Below, in pieces: positions 61,141 to 64,000 of a stretch of 64,000 bases of DNA. The notes beneath the pieces were generated by a model. That model was not told the origin of the DNA. It did no database searches and saw nothing but the letters and a program-made list of their open reading frames with translations. Source of the DNA: Okapia johnstoni (taxonomy: Eukaryota; Chordata; Mammalia; Artiodactyla; Giraffidae); the NCBI GenBank assembly GCA_024291935.2, contig CM044309.1:97489628-97553627 (forward strand), in the 5' to 3' direction. Every line of letters starts with the position of its first letter. Position 1 is the first letter of the stretch. The position numbers and the translations under genes were made by a program.

Positions 61141-62828
61141 TTAAAAGACTTACAGTTGCCTTACTAACCACTAAATACTAGGACATAAGTTACTTTAGAG
61201 GAATATTCCTAATGTAGATCATTGTTTGCATGCAACTATGATTATTACATACTATATGTATGTTTAATGTGTGTCGTATGTATAGAAGAATATATAGAAA
61301 CTATATAATTGGAGTATTGTTAATATGTTTATGTTTTTTATATAATACATATGTACTATGTAGTGTGCCATATTTTATATTTGTATAAAATATATGTATA
61401 TATATATACATGTACCATATATGGTATATACATATATTACATATATATGTATTATATTCTTAATTATTTTGTGTGAGGTTGAAAGACTTTCAAACCATAC
61501 ACATTATCTAATTGGCTAAATCATGTGAGATACACATGCTTATATTTCCTAGAAACATGTCTGTCTGAACAAAGCCATTCATCAAGGAACTAATAGCAGT
61601 TTTATTTGGTTGTATCAGTGTAGTGGTGATAGAACTTCTTTGATTCAATTCCTTATTTTAATGGAATTTTGGTTGCTCTCTAGCTTGATGTTTCAAAACT
61701 CTCCTCAAATTCATAATAACTCAATATTTGATGATGCCAGCTACCTTTTATTATACTATTCAGAATAAAATATTGCTACAAGAGCTGCTCTGTTAATACA
61801 GATCACATTACCTAAAGCTTGGGTAATTTGGGATCAGGAGTTTTTTGTCATCTTGACAGTCTGTGTTGCATTCATTGAAATAACACATCAAATGTGTAAG
61901 TTCTTAAGCACCTGGCTTAATTGAAACCCATGGCAATGAAAGCATAATAACTGGCCTGAATAATAAACTATAGATAATCACCATGCACTGAAAAGTGTCA
62001 AAGACATGCTTATGTATTTACTGCCTTAAGTTAAAGGCAGTACAGGTCTTTTATTTGACTCAAAGGTGGGGGAAGAATTGAAATTTATTTTTCAATGTTA
62101 AACTGGAGATTGAGAGTGGCAATCTGATTTTTCAAATTCTAAATTCACACTGATCTGTTTTAACTACACATCAAATAAAATCATGAAGAAACAGATATGT
62201 TTTTGTTTCTTTATATGCCACATCAATTCTGATTAAACAACAAAGGGAAACAGAGACATATTTAAAACATAAGAATTGATGGAGATTGAACACAAATAAT
62301 CCAAAGCACAAGGATGCTTTGAATGTCTTAATGATGAGCTCGGTAGCTGGAATTAAGAGCAAAAAAGTAAGTGATTCAGGAACTCTAGCAAGAATCCAGG
62401 AGCTATGTTTTTTTTTTTTACCAAAAAGGTTTACTTTTGGAAAAAAAAAATCCCTGGGTGCCTCTGAACTTACACTGAAGAAATTCCAAACACTGTCATC
62501 ACCTGGAATGTCATCACCTGGCTCGAACGTGATTCCAGAATTTTTCATCCAGCTCTAATTTGGGCTCTTGTACCAATCGGGTTCTTGCATTCTAATTTAA
62601 CTGAAATACAAACACGTGTTTTAATTTCCTCACCAAATTGCAATGTTTTATAAGGTAAGATTTCACAATACCAGAATTACTGTCCATGCTGATATGTCCA
62701 CATTTTATTTGATGGTTTCAGGTGGTTGATTGTTTAAGAGAAGGAAAACAATTTCAATATTAGGACAAAGTTTGTTACTATAAGTGAAAAAAAAAAAAAC
62801 CCCGTGAATATAAAGTGTTAAATTACCA
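61141..62828. other. 1.7 kb, mostly unassigned
   Basis: Includes an AT-rich palindromic tract at about 61385-61455 (centre TACCATATATGGTA, 61413-61426) and a 13-bp tandem pair TGTCATCACCTGG (62494-62506, 62509-62521; 15-bp period). Overlapping ORFs of 90 and 125 codons at 62171-62558 run on opposite strands and show no known domain. Confidence 0.5.
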
Positions 62829-63057
62829 TCTCATGTTGTGCTGTGTTAAGTTGTGTTAGACTCTTTGCGACCTCATGGACTGTGGCCCTCCAGGCTCCTC
62901 TATCCATGGGATTCTCCAGGCAACAATACTGGAGAGGGTTTCCATGCTCTCCTCCAGGGGATCTTCCCAACCCAGGGATCGATACCACAGCTCCTGGATC
63001 TCCTGTACTGGCAGGCAGATTCTTGACCACTGAGCTACCTGGGAGTCCTCTCATGTT
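62829..63057 (-). mobile_element. BovA-type SINE, antisense, 9-bp duplication
   Basis: SINE at 62838-63048: TTGTGTTAGACTCTTTGCG side to GAGCTACCTGGGAGTCC head. TCTCATGTT at 62829-62837 and 63049-63057 is the target duplication. Confidence 0.95.
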
Positions 63058-63175
63058 ATCAAAATTAAAATTTGAAAATCAATGAAAAAATTAATTGTAT
63101 TTAATAAATTCAGATTTCTTATTACCTTTTGCACTTTGAGCTGAAAATTTTTGATGTAAAATGTTTAACCTTGTA

Positions 63176-63460
63176 TTAGTCAGTGATCTCCAGAAAAACA
63201 GAACCAATTAGATTATAACAGACACATAAGATGTAAAGTGAATTTTTTTATAGAAATAGCTTCACACAGTTATGAAGATGAAAAATTCCCATAATTGGCT
63301 ATCTGCAAGCTGAAAAATCAAGAAATCTGGTGGTTTCAGTCTAAGCCTGAAGACATGAGAATTCAGGTGTGAGTCTGGAACCCCAAGAAACTGATATGCT
63401 ACCTTAATTTTATTCCTTAAATGTATTGTTTAAACCTTCCTAAGCTCCAACTTCTAGTTG
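63176..63460 (+). mobile_element. Ancient LTR-like repeat (ERVL/MaLR type)
   Basis: TTGTATTAGTCAGTGATCTC and CAGAAAAACAGAACCAATTA match the start of a mammal-wide repeat (TGTATTAGTCAGGGTTCTCC ... AACAGAACCAATAGG). Later AATTGGCTATCTGC and GCTGAAAAATCAAG are compatible. Subfamily not assigned; right end uncertain. Confidence 0.55.
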
Positions 63461-63957
63461 GAAATTGGAAATAAATGCATTATCAACTAATTGGTGTGAA
63501 GTTTAAGTAGTCTAGCATAATGCTTAGAAAATAGCAAATAGGCATTGCATTTAAATTAATTTAATCCTTTCTCCATAGAATATAACTAGCAGCAAAGTGA
63601 AATAATCTGACATGCCAGAAGATAGCTGTATAGCAATATAGCAATTGCACCATTCAATATATTTCTGACTAGAAAATATGATGTAAGTCTTCTCTTCTGT
63701 CAAGCATTTGCACTCCTCAAATATGGTTCTATTAAAGTTACAATTACTGGATGAAAGAGGGGATCTCTTTCATGTTCCTCAAAGAGAAAGGACAGTGCTC
63801 AACAGCACTATAAAGTTCATTAATTTATGCCCATTTTCTTATCTTCTACTTGTTAGACTTAATTTTCTGTTCTTCTGTTAACTTTTTAGAAGCAATGATG
63901 ATTAGCAACTTCTTGACTTTCTATTCTAATAAATTTATATGTATATACAATAAATGA
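63461..63957. other. 0.5 kb without recognised element
   Basis: AT-rich, nothing recognised. Confidence 0.55.
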
Positions 63958-64000
63958 GGAGAAGGCAATGGCACCCCACTCTAGTACTCTTGCCTGGAAA
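63958..64000 (+). mobile_element. BOV-A2 SINE start, cut by window edge
   Basis: GGAGAAGGCAATGGCACCCC followed by ACTCTAGTACTCTTGCCTGG is the first 43 bp of a BOV-A2 element; the rest lies beyond the window. Confidence 0.95.

Overview
This window is non-coding, AT-rich mammalian DNA from a pecoran ruminant (cattle, sheep, goat or a close relative). The lineage is shown by its repeats: BovB (RTE-type) LINE copies, tRNA-derived Bov-tA/BovA SINEs whose 3' part is shared with the BovB tail, a BOV-A2 dimer ending in (GCA)n, CHR-type tRNA-Glu SINEs, and ruminant L1 with its own 3' UTR. I find no host protein-coding gene, exon series, RNA gene, CRISPR array or prokaryotic feature. Every recognisable long ORF is a broken LINE reverse-transcriptase ORF or a chance reading of a SINE, LTR or microsatellite.

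Layout. 1-520: GATA microsatellite interrupted by a SINE. 520-3800: no recognised element. 3.8-5.5 kb: a BovB copy nested inside a SINE, then a second SINE. 6.3-8.1 kb: dimeric SINE, an ancient LTR-like fragment, antisense L2, SINE. 8.8-11.7 kb: eroded L1 and L2 relics. 13.8-14.9 kb: MST-type LTR, GT repeat, SINE, MER-like relic. 18.2-20.2 kb: SINE between mirror-image microsatellites, BovB 3' end, SINE stub. 24.5-31.0 kb: a 5'-truncated ruminant L1 (3' UTR, broken ORF2, end of ORF1, all antisense) with a 1.9-kb BovB inserted into its endonuclease region, bounded by a perfect 11-bp duplication. 31.1-32.2 kb: older L1 and a MIR. 32.3-39.2 kb: SINEs, a complete BOV-A2, two MIRs, a composite TA/AC microsatellite, an old CHR SINE. 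41.9-43.9 kb: L1 pieces flanking a BovB that holds a solo LTR. 44-47.1 kb: SINEs and a BovB carrying a 52-bp BOV-A2 stub. 48.3-48.9 kb: ancient DNA-transposon-like repeat split by a (TG)n-SINE unit. 49-56 kb: CHR and BovA SINEs, a CpG-rich BovB end, an internal BovB fragment. 59-61.1 kb: L1 3' end with target duplication, SINE stub, MLT1 LTR, ancient L1-like stretch. 62.8-64.0 kb: SINE, LTR-like start, and a BOV-A2 cut by the window edge.

Nothing here works as a pathway. The history is layered retroposition, and nesting gives relative ages: MIR/L2/MLT1/MST/DNA-transposon relics are oldest, then L1M, then BovB, ruminant L1 and BovA SINEs, then the BOV-A2 copies and probably the solo LTR. I looked for an undescribed system and did not find one. 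The most useful leads are the nested insertions with readable duplications, the solo LTR, the SINE-microsatellite units, and several repeat-free blocks that could be tested for conservation. Family names are from recognition of consensus patterns without a database search; element ends are good to a few bases where a duplication is quoted and to tens of bases otherwise.
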